In this document: piece by piece, positions 35,606 through 44,637 of the stretch | How positions within the stretch are numbered: position 1 is the first letter of the stretch | How the letters are laid out: each line of letters opens with the position of its first letter | Assembly (NCBI GenBank): GCA_943787485.1 | Contig: CALSMP010000013.1 | Location: forward strand, 1 to 64,000 | Source: an uncultured Luminiphilus sp. | GTDB lineage: Bacteria; Pseudomonadota; Gammaproteobacteria; Pseudomonadales; Halieaceae | DNA: 64,000 bases | Direction of reading: 5' to 3' | Translations under genes and position numbers: made by a program | Notes under the pieces: model-generated | Database searches by the model: none | Seen by the model: the letters and a program-made list of their open reading frames with translations, nothing else | Told to the model about the DNA's origin: nothing

Positions 35606-37318
35606 ATGTCCTTTAGAGTTGGAGCGCTCGTCGCCATTGCATTTTTCGCGGGTATCTTTGTTCTTTTTCAAATTGCGACGCGGCCTCCGGAAGCGCCGGC
35701 CCATCACATTTTTTTTAATGGGGTGGTGCTCACCATGAGTGAGCGCGAACCCCAAGTAGAAGCGGTCAGTATTCGCGACGGCCGAATCGAGCGCTTGGGG
35801 AGTGCTGAACAAATCCTAGCCCTGGCAACCGATCAAACCGAGATGACCGATTTACGTGGCAGGACCTTAATGCCCGGTTTCGTTGACGCGCACGGTCACT
35901 TTCCTGGCTCGGGATGGACGTTGTTTTCCACCGATCTCAACAGCCCGCCGATCGGTACCGTCGACAATATGAGCGAGCTGCTCGGCAAGCTGGGTGAGGC
36001 CCACGTAGCCGATGCTGATGGATGGCTTTCTGGGTTTGGCTATGACGACACCCTACTTGAGGAAGGGCGGCATCCTACCCGTGATGATCTGGATCAAATT
36101 TCTGCGGTACGGCCTATTGTGATAACCCATATTTCCGGTCATCTCGCGGTCGCGAACACGGCCGCTCTCGACGCGCTGGATATCACCGAGCAAACCCCTG
36201 ATCCCGAGGGGGGCGTCATCCAACGGGATGCCGATTCTCCCGACGGGCTGCGCCCCAACGGTATTTTGGAGGAAACTGCAGCGCGGCTTGCGATGAACAA
36301 AGTGTTAGACATGGGGCTCATGGAGGGCATGCAGATGACGACCCACGCATCCCGCGAGTATCTGTCGGTGGGAGTTACCACCGCCTCCGCGGGGGGGATG
36401 TCGCTGGGTCTCGCCAAGCTTCTCGGGCCCCTTAGTCGCTTCAATGTGTTCCCACAGCGAGTGGCGCTGTTTCCCCTCATGGAAGAAATGGAGCAGGAGC
36501 TGTTGAGCGGCACCTGGCGTCCAGAGCAAGTTGCCGGCGGGCGCGTCGTTACGCCGCGAATCAAAATCATCGCGGATGGCAGTATTCAAGGGTATACCGG
36601 ATATTTGAGCGAGCCTTACTACACTCCGTTTAAGGGGGATGCCAGCTACCGCGGTTATCCCTCGGTATCCCGGCAGAAGCTTTTTGAGCAGGTCGAGGGA
36701 TTACACAAGCAAAAAATCCACTACGCGATCCATGTCAACGGTGATGCCTCGGTGGAGGATGCGATTGATGCGGTGGCGGCGGCTCAGCAAAATATTCCTT
36801 GGCCGGAAGCACGGCCGCTGTTTATCCATGCGCAAATGACGCGCGAAGACCAAATACAGCGGATGGCGCAACTGGACATCACCCCGAGCTTCTTTTCGAG
36901 TCATACCTTTTACTGGGGTGACAGGCATGCCAGCATTTTCATGGGCCCTGAGCGAGCGGCCAATATGAGCCCCGCTCGATGGGCGTTGGATGCGGGGCTG
37001 CGCTACAGCTCCCACGCGGATACGCCGGTAACGCCTATGCGGCCCTTGCAAGTGGTGTGGAGTCAGGTCAAGCGGGAAACCACCTCAGGCAAGGTGTTGG
37101 GGCCGCATCAGCAGGTGACCCCCATCGAGGCTTTAAGGGCCGTCACGATCGATGCGGCTTGGCAGGTTTTTATGGATGATGAGATCGGCTCGCTGGAGCC
37201 GGGCAAGCTCGCTGACATGATTATTCTGTCAGCCAATCCCCTCGAGGCTGAAGACGTTAGAGAGCTGGTGGTAGAGAGAGTTTTTATCGCTGGTGCCGAG
37301 GTCTATAGCCGCCGCTAG
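35606..37318 (+). CDS. YtcJ-like metal-dependent amidohydrolase, membrane-anchored
   Basis: Amidohydrolase-superfamily enzyme of the AepA/YtcJ group (570 aa). One N-terminal membrane helix (VGALVAIAFFAGIFVLF) without a clear cleavage site suggests it is anchored facing the periplasm. The metal-binding HxH is in GFVDAHGHFPG; later segments include ITHISGHLAVAN, KIIADGSIQG, IHVNGDASVEDAIDA and the final Asp region YSSHADTPVTPM. It ends with GSLEPGKLADMIILS. The family hydrolyses amides such as N-substituted formamides; the substrate here is unknown. ATG 35606 has GAGG upstream. The next gene starts 17 bp later. Confidence 0.85.
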   Translation: MSFRVGALVAIAFFAGIFVLFQIATRPPEAPAHHIFFNGVVLTMSEREPQVEAVSIRDGRIERLGSAEQILALATDQTEMTDLRGRTLMPGFVDAHGHFPGSGWTLFSTDLNSPPIGTVDNMSELLGKLGEAHVADADGWLSGFGYDDTLLEEGRHPTRDDLDQISAVRPIVITHISGHLAVANTAALDALDITEQTPDPEGGVIQRDADSPDGLRPNGILEETAARLAMNKVLDMGLMEGMQMTTHASREYLSVGVTTASAGGMSLGLAKLLGPLSRFNVFPQRVALFPLMEEMEQELLSGTWRPEQVAGGRVVTPRIKIIADGSIQGYTGYLSEPYYTPFKGDASYRGYPSVSRQKLFEQVEGLHKQKIHYAIHVNGDASVEDAIDAVAAAQQNIPWPEARPLFIHAQMTREDQIQRMAQLDITPSFFSSHTFYWGDRHASIFMGPERAANMSPARWALDAGLRYSSHADTPVTPMRPLQVVWSQVKRETTSGKVLGPHQQVTPIEALRAVTIDAAWQVFMDDEIGSLEPGKLADMIILSANPLEAEDVRELVVERVFIAGAEVYSRR

Positions 37319-37335
37319 CCTGGCGGCAACTTGCA

Positions 37336-38757
37336 ATGGCGGAGTACACCAAGGCAGACAGAGAGCAGCTTGGAGAACAGCTTGCCGCTGTATGCCGTCG
37401 CTGCCTAGGATCGGGGGATGTCTCGGGACTGACTCAGCTCTCGGGCGGAGCCAGCATGGAAAGCTGGCGGTTTTGTTTTGCTTCGCGGGACTGGGTTCTT
37501 CGTCGTTTGCCGGGTCTCAGTGCCAATCTAAATGTGCCTGAGGGGGTGGCGATGCTGTCGCTTGCAGACCAGGCGTTGCTGCTCCAGCATGTTTACCGCC
37601 AGGGAGTCAGCGTCCCTGAGGTACTGACCATCTTGCTGCCCGAGGATGGCGTGGGTGACGGCTTTGTCATGGCCTGTGTGGCGGGAGAGGCCCTGCCGCA
37701 AAAGCTGTTGAGCGATCCGGCCTACACCCGTGCACTGGGCGCTTTAAGTAAATGCTGCGCTGCAGAGCTGGCCAAGATTCATGGCGTGCCCGCCGACGCA
37801 CTGCCAATTGGTTTGACCATGCAAACGCCGAGAGAAGCCGTAAAGGAGCAGGAGTACTTTTACGCGCAACAGGGCTCCCTGCACCCGGTTTTTTCTCTGG
37901 CCTTCGCTTGGCTCTCGGAAAACGCACCAGGCGTAACGCGCCAAGTAGTGGTCCACGGTGATTTTCGATTGGGGAATTTCCTCATGGATCACGCTGGATT
38001 GACTGCAGTGCTGGACTGGGAGCTGTCACACCTAGGGGATCCGATTCGCGACGTCGCCTTTTTCTGTGCCCCTAGTTGGCGCTTTGGCCGCTACCACTTG
38101 GAGGCCGCGGGGGTTGCCCCCAGCGAAACCTGGATCAAGGACTATGAGTCGGCTACGCAAACCGAGGTTGACCGGGCTCACTTCACTTGGTGGCTGGTCT
38201 TTAACACCTTGTGGTGGGGCGTCGCCTGTATGCGAATGGCAGCGACGTTTCGTGACGGTAGCGTAGCGACGATGGAGAGAGCGGTGATTGGGCGGCGAAT
38301 TTCGGAGGTCGCTATCGACTTATTATTGTTACTCGAGCCCTTGAGAGGCAAACCCTTTAACCGCCTTGCGATCAACCCGCCGCAGGGAGAGCCCCCCGCC
38401 GGCGATATTACCCCTGAGGACCTGCTTTTGGCGGTCCGCGCATGGAACAAAGGTCGTTTGAAGGAAGAGCAGGACGAGCACCGGCTTTTCGAAGCCCGGG
38501 TAGCCAATAATGCGATGGGGATTGTGACGAGAGAGCTCGCATTCGGGCATACCCTCAGTCGTCAAGAACAGGCGAGGATGGACGCATTGGGAGCGACCAA
38601 CGAGGAGCTGGCCCAGCGTCTTCGGCAGCGTAGCGAGTTTTTTGCTGATGACCGCCTGTGGGACCATCTCCGCCTCAGCGCCATCGAGCAGCTGTGGATT
38701 GATCAACCCCGCTATGCAGGCTTGACCGCGGCATTGGCTAAGTGGGGGAGTACTTAA
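37336..38757 (+). CDS. Aminoglycoside-phosphotransferase-like kinase with C-terminal extension
   Basis: Cytoplasmic small-molecule kinase fold of the APH/ACAD10 type, 473 aa. The catalytic loop VVHGDFRLGNFL and the metal-binding VLDWELSHLGDP are both present. Residues about 340-473 form an extra helical domain (TPEDLLLAVRAWNKGRLKE) often fused to such kinases. In other bacteria these lie next to acyl-CoA and lipid catabolism genes and are presumed to phosphorylate hydroxyacyl-CoA or related metabolites rather than antibiotics. Its end overlaps the convergent thioesterase gene by 4 bp. Confidence 0.8.
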   Translation: MAEYTKADREQLGEQLAAVCRRCLGSGDVSGLTQLSGGASMESWRFCFASRDWVLRRLPGLSANLNVPEGVAMLSLADQALLLQHVYRQGVSVPEVLTILLPEDGVGDGFVMACVAGEALPQKLLSDPAYTRALGALSKCCAAELAKIHGVPADALPIGLTMQTPREAVKEQEYFYAQQGSLHPVFSLAFAWLSENAPGVTRQVVVHGDFRLGNFLMDHAGLTAVLDWELSHLGDPIRDVAFFCAPSWRFGRYHLEAAGVAPSETWIKDYESATQTEVDRAHFTWWLVFNTLWWGVACMRMAATFRDGSVATMERAVIGRRISEVAIDLLLLLEPLRGKPFNRLAINPPQGEPPAGDITPEDLLLAVRAWNKGRLKEEQDEHRLFEARVANNAMGIVTRELAFGHTLSRQEQARMDALGATNEELAQRLRQRSEFFADDRLWDHLRLSAIEQLWIDQPRYAGLTAALAKWGST

Positions 38758-39443
38758 TCGGCGCTTGTCGGTGTGTCTATGCGGTCCATCCCATCGGTAA
38801 AAATAGCCGACTTCGGTTGAACGAAAACTGCTTCCGCGCGCGCGGTAGTTTCACCTTCGCAGCTTAACTCCGCGGTGACCCGATTTTTGCGGCTACCAAT
38901 GCGCTCAAAAGTGGCCACTAAATCAAGTTTCTTTCCAATTGGTGTTGGTTTTATGTAGCGAACGTCAAGCCCGCCGGTCATCCCCGGGGCCCCCGAGCGC
39001 ATTTGCGCCATCCCCATGAAATGATCGAGCACAGCGGCAACCCAGCCTCCGTGCACATGGTCAGGAGGCCCTTCATAGGCCCAGTCAAACTGCACCGAGC
39101 CACGCACGTTGTCGCCGTCATTCCAGGTTTGGAGCCCCGGCGCCATGGGGTGGCTTGCCCCGCCCACGCAAAGAATTTCATGATTAGCTACCGGGAAACT
39201 GCCATAAGCCCTTGCGTATGAAACGATACCGCGGAGCTGTCTGTTTTGACGAAGTCGCGCAGAAATGCTCTTGAGTTCCTCGCTAATTGCCTCGGCATCG
39301 CCCGGTTGGACATCACTGATGGTGGCGGTCTCAATGAGCTCCCTGACCGAAGCGGCAAGCTTCCGTCGCGCAAGCCAATATTCGGAATTGGTGTTGCTGA
39401 TTTCTTCAGCGAAGAAGGGCGAGGTGTAGGATTTTTTTGTCAC
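38754..39443 (-). CDS. PaaI-like hotdog-fold thioesterase
   Basis: Probable acyl-CoA thioesterase, 229 aa. The hotdog domain is in the second half: DHVHGGWVAAVLDHFMGMAQ (catalytic/CoA region), TGGLDVRYIKPTPIG, and TARAEAVFV. The GTG start at 39443 overlaps the upstream stop as GTGA, so translation is coupled to the epoxide hydrolase; an ATG at 39482 inside that gene is the alternative. The N-terminal 110 residues are helical and less conserved. Confidence 0.82.
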   Translation of the reverse strand: MTKKSYTSPFFAEEISNTNSEYWLARRKLAASVRELIETATISDVQPGDAEAISEELKSISARLRQNRQLRGIVSYARAYGSFPVANHEILCVGGASHPMAPGLQTWNDGDNVRGSVQFDWAYEGPPDHVHGGWVAAVLDHFMGMAQMRSGAPGMTGGLDVRYIKPTPIGKKLDLVATFERIGSRKNRVTAELSCEGETTARAEAVFVQPKSAIFTDGMDRIDTPTSAD

Positions 39444-40609
39444 AGTATTGCACTGTCCCGAAGTCGCTGTTTCCAATGCCATAGTTCTTCGGTGAGTGTC
39501 TGCGGCGCCTCAAGAGCCGCAAAATGGCCGCCAGACTGGATGTCAGCATTAAAATAAATGAGGTTGGTAAAGCGCTGTTGTGCCCAGCGCTTACTGGTTC
39601 GAAAAATTTCTGTCGGAAACAAGGAGATCGCGAGGGGTAGGGTGATTTCCGAAAGATCGGGTTGATTGAAGCTCTCCCAGTACAACTTCGCCGAGCTGGC
39701 CGCAGAGTTGGTGCACCAGTACATCATCACCGTGTCGAGGAGCTCATCCCGTGTCACGGCATTTTCAGGATGCCTTACGCCATCGCGCACGCAGTCACAC
39801 CACTGGGCGTATTTCTCGATGATCCAAGCCATTTGACCCACTGGCGAGTCAGCGAGCCCGTAGCCCAGGGTCTGCGGTCGTGTGCTTTGTTGTTTTGAGT
39901 AGCCTGAGTCCCACTCCTGATAAAAATTAAAGGCTTCTAGCGCCTGCACTTCCTCGGGGGTTAGCTCGTCCATTGTCGCGGGGTCGGGGGATACGACCGG
40001 CAGGGTTATATGGATCGAGGCACATGCTGTCGTTTGTTGTAACGCAATGGCCTGGGTAACCATGGAGCCCCAGTCACCTCCGTGGGCGAGGAAGCGATCG
40101 AAACCAAGGCGCTGCATAAGCGCTTCCCACAGCTGAGCGATTTTCTGGACGCCTGTCCCCGGGGCGGCAGGTTTTCCCGAGAATCCATAGCCCGGCAGTG
40201 AGGGCACCACGACGTGGAACGCATCCTCCACCTGCCCACCAAACCGTGTGGGCTCGGTGAGTCGTTCGATCATGTGGCGAAATTCAAGAACCGATCCGGG
40301 CCAACCGTGGGTAAGTAACAGCGGAGTGGCCTGGCTGTGGGGTGAGCGTTGGTAGATGAAGTGAATATCGATGTCGTCAATCGTCGTGAGAAAGTTGGGC
40401 CAGCGAGAAAGCGTCGAGGCGACTCGGCTGTAATCGTAATCGTGCTGCCAGTGATGCGCTAACTCGCGGGTATACCCGAGCGGCATGCCTTGGCTCCAGT
40501 CTTCAACAGTCTCTGGCTCAGGCCATCGCGCTTTGGCAAGTCGCTCCTGGAGATCGAGGAGGGTGGCTTCATCAAACGCAGGGTGAAATGGGAGGATCGC
40601 TGCTTCCAC
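39440..40609 (-). CDS. Epoxide hydrolase (EHN domain, alpha/beta hydrolase)
   Basis: Opens epoxides to diols. An N-terminal epoxide hydrolase cap (PFHPAFDEATLLDLQERL to HHWQHDYDY) precedes the alpha/beta hydrolase core. The oxyanion motif is HGWPGS and the nucleophile is Asp in HGGDWGS; the terminal His is in NADIQSGGHFAALE. This matches microsomal-type epoxide hydrolases. The frame is open to 40678, but the family begins near GTG 40609, which has AAGAGA upstream; the true start is not certain. It is co-transcribed with the thioesterase downstream. Confidence 0.85.
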   Translation of the reverse strand: MEAAILPFHPAFDEATLLDLQERLAKARWPEPETVEDWSQGMPLGYTRELAHHWQHDYDYSRVASTLSRWPNFLTTIDDIDIHFIYQRSPHSQATPLLLTHGWPGSVLEFRHMIERLTEPTRFGGQVEDAFHVVVPSLPGYGFSGKPAAPGTGVQKIAQLWEALMQRLGFDRFLAHGGDWGSMVTQAIALQQTTACASIHITLPVVSPDPATMDELTPEEVQALEAFNFYQEWDSGYSKQQSTRPQTLGYGLADSPVGQMAWIIEKYAQWCDCVRDGVRHPENAVTRDELLDTVMMYWCTNSAASSAKLYWESFNQPDLSEITLPLAISLFPTEIFRTSKRWAQQRFTNLIYFNADIQSGGHFAALEAPQTLTEELWHWKQRLRDSAIL

Positions 40610-40718
40610 GTAAACGCGTCTCTTGTTGTTGGCAAGGCCGCATGTTAACGCCACGGGGAAGCCGGCGCTATATCGCATGCTAATTTGGCGTGGCTAGTTA
40701 TGCCGCAGGAGCACGAAT

Positions 40719-42155
40719 TCAGGCTGCGTCTTCTTTAGCACCGGTTGCGAACTCCAAGGTGTCGAGCTGATGTTTCAGAAAGACGGAGAGCTGGCTTCGT
40801 TCGGCTGGGGATTCTTTGGTTTTTTTAAGCAGATATGGCGTGCGCGGCTCTCGATCCAAAAACAATTTTCCCGTCACTTGATCTGCCTCGCGAGCCCTTG
40901 CCAACCAAATGATGGTATCAGCCCCTTCGGCGGGGTTTCGAAGGACCCGCTGAGTAATCTTTTTAAAGGTCGGTAGCGCGCTGGCAACGCCAGGGGTATC
41001 GGCCCACCCGGGATGCATGGCGTTGACCACGATGTTGTCTTGAGCCCATTGCGCTGCCCAAAGCTCCGTCATCACCGTCAGACCCCGCTTCGCGCGGGCG
41101 TAAGCCCTCGGCCCGTTGTAACGATCTGGTTTCATGATCAGGCGCTTACAAACGAGTTTTTCTGTGTACATACCCCCCGACACCACGTTGATTACCCGAG
41201 CCGATTGCTGATGTCCAGCGAGTAGCGGATGAAGATTTCGGGTTAGCAAAAACGGGCTAAGCAAAAGCAAAGCAAAGCTTCTCTCGAAGCCCTCGTCGGT
41301 CTCTGCGTAGGAATTAAACAAGGCGCCAGCGTTATTGATGAGCACATCGATTTTTTTGCCCCGCGCGAGCAACCGCTCCGTAAGCAGGTGGACCTCGCCC
41401 ATGAGGGAGAGGTCGGCGATCTCGATGGTTACCTTGTCTTCCTCGGTTACTTGCTGCAGGAGTGACCGTAGTGACCCCTCATTTTCAGGGTTCCTGATCA
41501 CCAGCGTGAGTTCTGCGCCAGCGCGAGCAAGTTCGAGAGCCGTGGCGAGACCGAGGCCGCTATTGGCCCCGGTGATAACAATGTGTTGCTGGTCGAGAAA
41601 ACGGCTGGTGGGCGTCCAGAATGCTCTGCCGCGGCGGTAGCCCCACCGCGTAAACATGGCGACCCCGGGCGCTACCCACGCGTCCGCGGACAGAGAGCTC
41701 GCCAAGGTTGCTGGTGGAAGGGCGCGATCTTCTAGCGCCCTTTGAAGACCGGCAAGACTCTCTCGGCCCATCTGCTGCATCCCTTTGAGAAAGTATTTCT
41801 CAAGGCGCCCGAGTCCCCAGCGGTAGTCAAAGACGGCGGTATAACTTATATGAGTTTTTTCGTCGCGATCGGAGAAAACGATGGTGTCGGTGACGGTGAA
41901 GAGTTTGCATTCGCCCCTGAGTTCGATGGAGTGCCACGGTTGGTAGTCGACAATTTCATACTCGATGGAGATGGTGGTAGGGCCGACCGCGCAGGTGACC
42001 TCAAAGCGAGTTCCTAGACCGATAGGGCCTTCTGAAAGTTTGCGGGCGTCACGGGCAGTGGCGTCCCACTCGTACACTCGATCAAAATCAGCAACGTAGC
42101 GAAAGCAATCCTTCGCAGAGCGTGCAACGGTAATCTCTTCGTGCAAAGTAATCAT
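40719..42155 (-). CDS. SRPBCC domain - short-chain dehydrogenase fusion
   Basis: A 478-aa fusion. Residues 1-145 form an SRPBCC (START-like) ligand-binding fold (EEITVARSAKDCFRYVADFDRVYEWD). From about 190 a complete SDR domain follows: VITGANSGLGLATALELARAG for NAD(P), NNAGALF, catalytic Ser in NVVSGGMY, and YARAK for the YxxxK pair. The arrangement resembles DHRS12-like oxidoreductases. The hydrophobic pocket of the first domain may present a lipid or sterol-like substrate to the second (inference). Its reach into neighbouring lipid and epoxide genes is by position only. Confidence 0.85.
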   Translation of the reverse strand: MITLHEEITVARSAKDCFRYVADFDRVYEWDATARDARKLSEGPIGLGTRFEVTCAVGPTTISIEYEIVDYQPWHSIELRGECKLFTVTDTIVFSDRDEKTHISYTAVFDYRWGLGRLEKYFLKGMQQMGRESLAGLQRALEDRALPPATLASSLSADAWVAPGVAMFTRWGYRRGRAFWTPTSRFLDQQHIVITGANSGLGLATALELARAGAELTLVIRNPENEGSLRSLLQQVTEEDKVTIEIADLSLMGEVHLLTERLLARGKKIDVLINNAGALFNSYAETDEGFERSFALLLLSPFLLTRNLHPLLAGHQQSARVINVVSGGMYTEKLVCKRLIMKPDRYNGPRAYARAKRGLTVMTELWAAQWAQDNIVVNAMHPGWADTPGVASALPTFKKITQRVLRNPAEGADTIIWLARAREADQVTGKLFLDREPRTPYLLKKTKESPAERSQLSVFLKHQLDTLEFATGAKEDAA

Positions 42156-42226
42156 GACGCTTCTGGTAGACGCAATTGGGTAGTGCAGTTACGTGGCTCG
42201 GGGGACACCAGTTCACTTGGCTAACC

Positions 42227-42568
42227 CTAATCAGACCAGACGGTTCTGAGCGCTTCGCCGAAATCGTCATAAATCACCTTTTTACGCTGGGTTGGCTTGC
42301 GAGTGCGTTTGACAACCGGTTTGCGTTTGAGTCGGTTGGCTCGCCGAGCATCGAGCTCTTTCACGACATCCAGAAGGGGGGTACGGTCGGCCTTGGGTTG
42401 ATCAAAGAGTGGCGTCCGAAGGGGCGGCTTGCGGTTGTCGAGGCCCGTCTCCCCAGGCTTAACCTGCTCAATAAGTCCGCCCTTTGATAAAAAAGAGGCG
42501 ACTTGGTGCTCAAGTGCGCGCCGTTGCTCTTGTTTTGATGGGGCTTTCTTAAAGTGAGATGATCGCAT
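42227..42568 (-). CDS. Small basic protein with a SutA-like core motif
   Basis: Unrecognised protein of 113 aa. ATG 42568 is preferred over 42631 because a good -10 box (TATACT) lies just upstream and the longer form would run into the divergent esterase's control region. The first half holds ALEHQVASFLSKGGLIEQVKPG, which resembles the short FLxxGGxVxxI motif seen in the RNA-polymerase-binding protein SutA and small relatives. The second half is rich in Lys and Arg and ends FGEALRTVWSD. A role in nucleic-acid or polymerase binding is only a guess. Confidence 0.6.
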   Translation of the reverse strand: MRSSHFKKAPSKQEQRRALEHQVASFLSKGGLIEQVKPGETGLDNRKPPLRTPLFDQPKADRTPLLDVVKELDARRANRLKRKPVVKRTRKPTQRKKVIYDDFGEALRTVWSD

Positions 42569-42664
42569 AACCGCGTAGTATAGCCTGAGAAGGATCTTGG
42601 ATTGCTGCGAATCGGAGAGCCACGGCGGCACTTTTTACCAAAATTCTGGTTTAATGGCCGCCTC

Positions 42665-43825
42665 ATGGCGTTGGGAAACCCTATGTTTTTTTGGTTGTTG
42701 GCAGCGCTGGCGGGGTGGTTATTCTTGCGCTGGCTTACTGGGGAGAACCTGTCCGGCTTTGATCGAGGTCATCCGGACCCACAGCCCGTGGTGTCCACAC
42801 CTGCGGAGCGTGCTCGCATGGTAGAGCGGGTGACGACCCTAATAACGGCGGCTGACAGTGGTTCCTTGTCGCTGAAGCGCGTGGCCATCTTGCGCAAGGT
42901 CATGGATGGAATGGGTGAGGGGGCTTCCTTTTCATCCCGCTTCGAAGCGGTCGAACAGGATTTCGTCAGGGGTGAGTGGGTGCTGGGACCAGACGCCGAT
43001 CCACAAAAAAGACTGCTTTATATCCACGGCGGCGGTTTCTTTGCCGGTAGCCCGAGGAGTCACCGGCTGTTAACCGACGCGTTGGCCGTCGCGACAGGTA
43101 TGGCGATTTTTTCCCTTGAATATCGATTGCTGCCCGAGGCGAATCAAAAAGCAGCAATTCAGGATGTCGATGCGGCGCTAAAATGGCTTTCTGTCAATGG
43201 TCCTTCGGGGGATAGCAGGACAGCGACGCACATTGTGGTGGCAGGAGATTCCGCTGGGGGCAACTTGACCCTCTCCTGTCTGCAGCGTGCACGAGACGAG
43301 GCTGATGTCACGATTGATGCTGCGATAGCGTTTTGCCCGTCGAGTGATATTACGCTTGGTTCTCCCTCGTTTCGTTACAACCTTGACACCGACCTCATTC
43401 TTGGTAAGTCCCTTCGTCCCCTATTAGCTATCCCGTCATTTCTTCGGTTGATCGTGTTTTTTATCATCAACAGACAGCGCCCCTCTCATCCTGCGTTCTC
43501 ACCCCTGAGAGGGAGCTTGTCAGGACTGCCGCCCACGCTGCTTCAGGCCAGCACCACGGAGTTGCTTCTTGATGACTCAGCGCGTTATTACCACAAAGCT
43601 AAAGCAGCCGGTTCGGCGGTCGAGTTCGAAACCTATCGGGACATGGTGCATGTTTGGCAGTTATTTGCTGCTGAAATTGGGGAGGGGCGGCTTGCTATCG
43701 CCAGCGTTGTCAATTTCCTCGAGCGCGTGGGAGTGTTGACACAGCAAGATCAAAGTTCTAGCGAGCCCCTCAATTGCTCTCAAGAAGCGGATGACTCTGC
43801 TCCAGTGGGTCGGGCGCGATGTTGA
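42665..43825 (+). CDS. Alpha/beta hydrolase, hormone-sensitive-lipase-like esterase
   Basis: Carboxylesterase of family IV. One hydrophobic N-terminal helix (FFWLLAALAGWLFLRW) may anchor it. Oxyanion hole HGGGF, nucleophile Ser in GDSAGG, and a likely catalytic Asp in LLDDS and His in MVHVW are visible. About 386 aa from ATG 42665; ATG 42683 is also possible. The stop overlaps the start of plsC, indicating coupled expression with lipid synthesis. Confidence 0.85.
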   Translation: MALGNPMFFWLLAALAGWLFLRWLTGENLSGFDRGHPDPQPVVSTPAERARMVERVTTLITAADSGSLSLKRVAILRKVMDGMGEGASFSSRFEAVEQDFVRGEWVLGPDADPQKRLLYIHGGGFFAGSPRSHRLLTDALAVATGMAIFSLEYRLLPEANQKAAIQDVDAALKWLSVNGPSGDSRTATHIVVAGDSAGGNLTLSCLQRARDEADVTIDAAIAFCPSSDITLGSPSFRYNLDTDLILGKSLRPLLAIPSFLRLIVFFIINRQRPSHPAFSPLRGSLSGLPPTLLQASTTELLLDDSARYYHKAKAAGSAVEFETYRDMVHVWQLFAAEIGEGRLAIASVVNFLERVGVLTQQDQSSSEPLNCSQEADDSAPVGRARC

Positions 43826-44583
43826 GATCACTGCGTTCTTTCCTGGTATTTACCTGGATGGTCGTGACGGTGATCCCGACCGCGACACTCCTCATTTTTG
43901 CAGCGTTGCTAGTGGGTTCGGACCGTGCCTGGTGGATGTTTGCTCAACCCTGGCTAAGCGCCGCAATTGCGGTGGTTCGGATCATCGGCGGCGTTGATTA
44001 TCGCGTCAGGGGCATGGAAAATTTACCCGATCGGAACACCGGGGGGCGCGTCATTCTGTGCCCGAAGCACCAGTCCACCTGGGAAACCTTTTACTTCCCG
44101 AGTATGACGCCGTATCCGCTGGCCTATGTTTTTAAGCGGGAGCTCCTGTACATCCCTTTTTTTGGTTGGGCATTGGCAAGCCTCGATATGGTTCATATCG
44201 ATCGGAGCGCCAGGGGGGAAGCCTGGAATAAGGTCGCTCGTTTGGGCACCAAGCTGATGGATACCGGAAAATGGATCATTATGTTCCCCGAGGGTACGCG
44301 CACTGAGCGCGGCTCCCAGGGCGCTTACAAAAGTGGTGCCGCCCGACTGGCGCTCGCGACAGAGGCTTGTATTATTCCTATCGCAGTGGCGTCGGGGCGC
44401 TGTTGGCCGCGCAAGTCTTTTAGGTTTATTCCCGGTGTGATTGATGTGTCCATTGGTCCGGCGATTCATTCCTTGCCGGATGAGTCATCCGGTGAGTTGA
44501 TCGCGCGGGTTGAGACTTGGATCGAGCTGGAGATGCGACGGATCGATCCAGATGCTTACAGTGACGAGGCTCATCCAGCGTAG
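43819..44583 (+). CDS. plsC: 1-acyl-sn-glycerol-3-phosphate acyltransferase
   Basis: Makes phosphatidic acid at the inner membrane. Two N-terminal membrane segments lead to the acyltransferase core. The catalytic block is KHQSTWETF, an H-x4-E form rather than H-x4-D. FPEGTR is intact, as are KSGAARLA and IIPIAVASG. 254 aa, typical. It overlaps the esterase by 7 bp. A paralogue role rather than the main PlsC cannot be excluded. Confidence 0.88.
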   Translation: MLRSLRSFLVFTWMVVTVIPTATLLIFAALLVGSDRAWWMFAQPWLSAAIAVVRIIGGVDYRVRGMENLPDRNTGGRVILCPKHQSTWETFYFPSMTPYPLAYVFKRELLYIPFFGWALASLDMVHIDRSARGEAWNKVARLGTKLMDTGKWIIMFPEGTRTERGSQGAYKSGAARLALATEACIIPIAVASGRCWPRKSFRFIPGVIDVSIGPAIHSLPDESSGELIARVETWIELEMRRIDPDAYSDEAHPA

Positions 44584-44637
44584 TATTTTGCCATGGGCGC
44601 GATGCAAATTTTGCTTTTAATCGAAAGGAGTTGAGAC

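Noticed and set aside
42569-42631. Longer N-terminus for the small basic protein
   Set aside because: It would cover a TATACT -10 element and has no ribosome site.
43819-44583. Loss of PlsC activity because of Glu in the H-x4-D motif
   Set aside because: H-x4-E forms are seen in intact acyltransferases, and the remaining motifs are complete.
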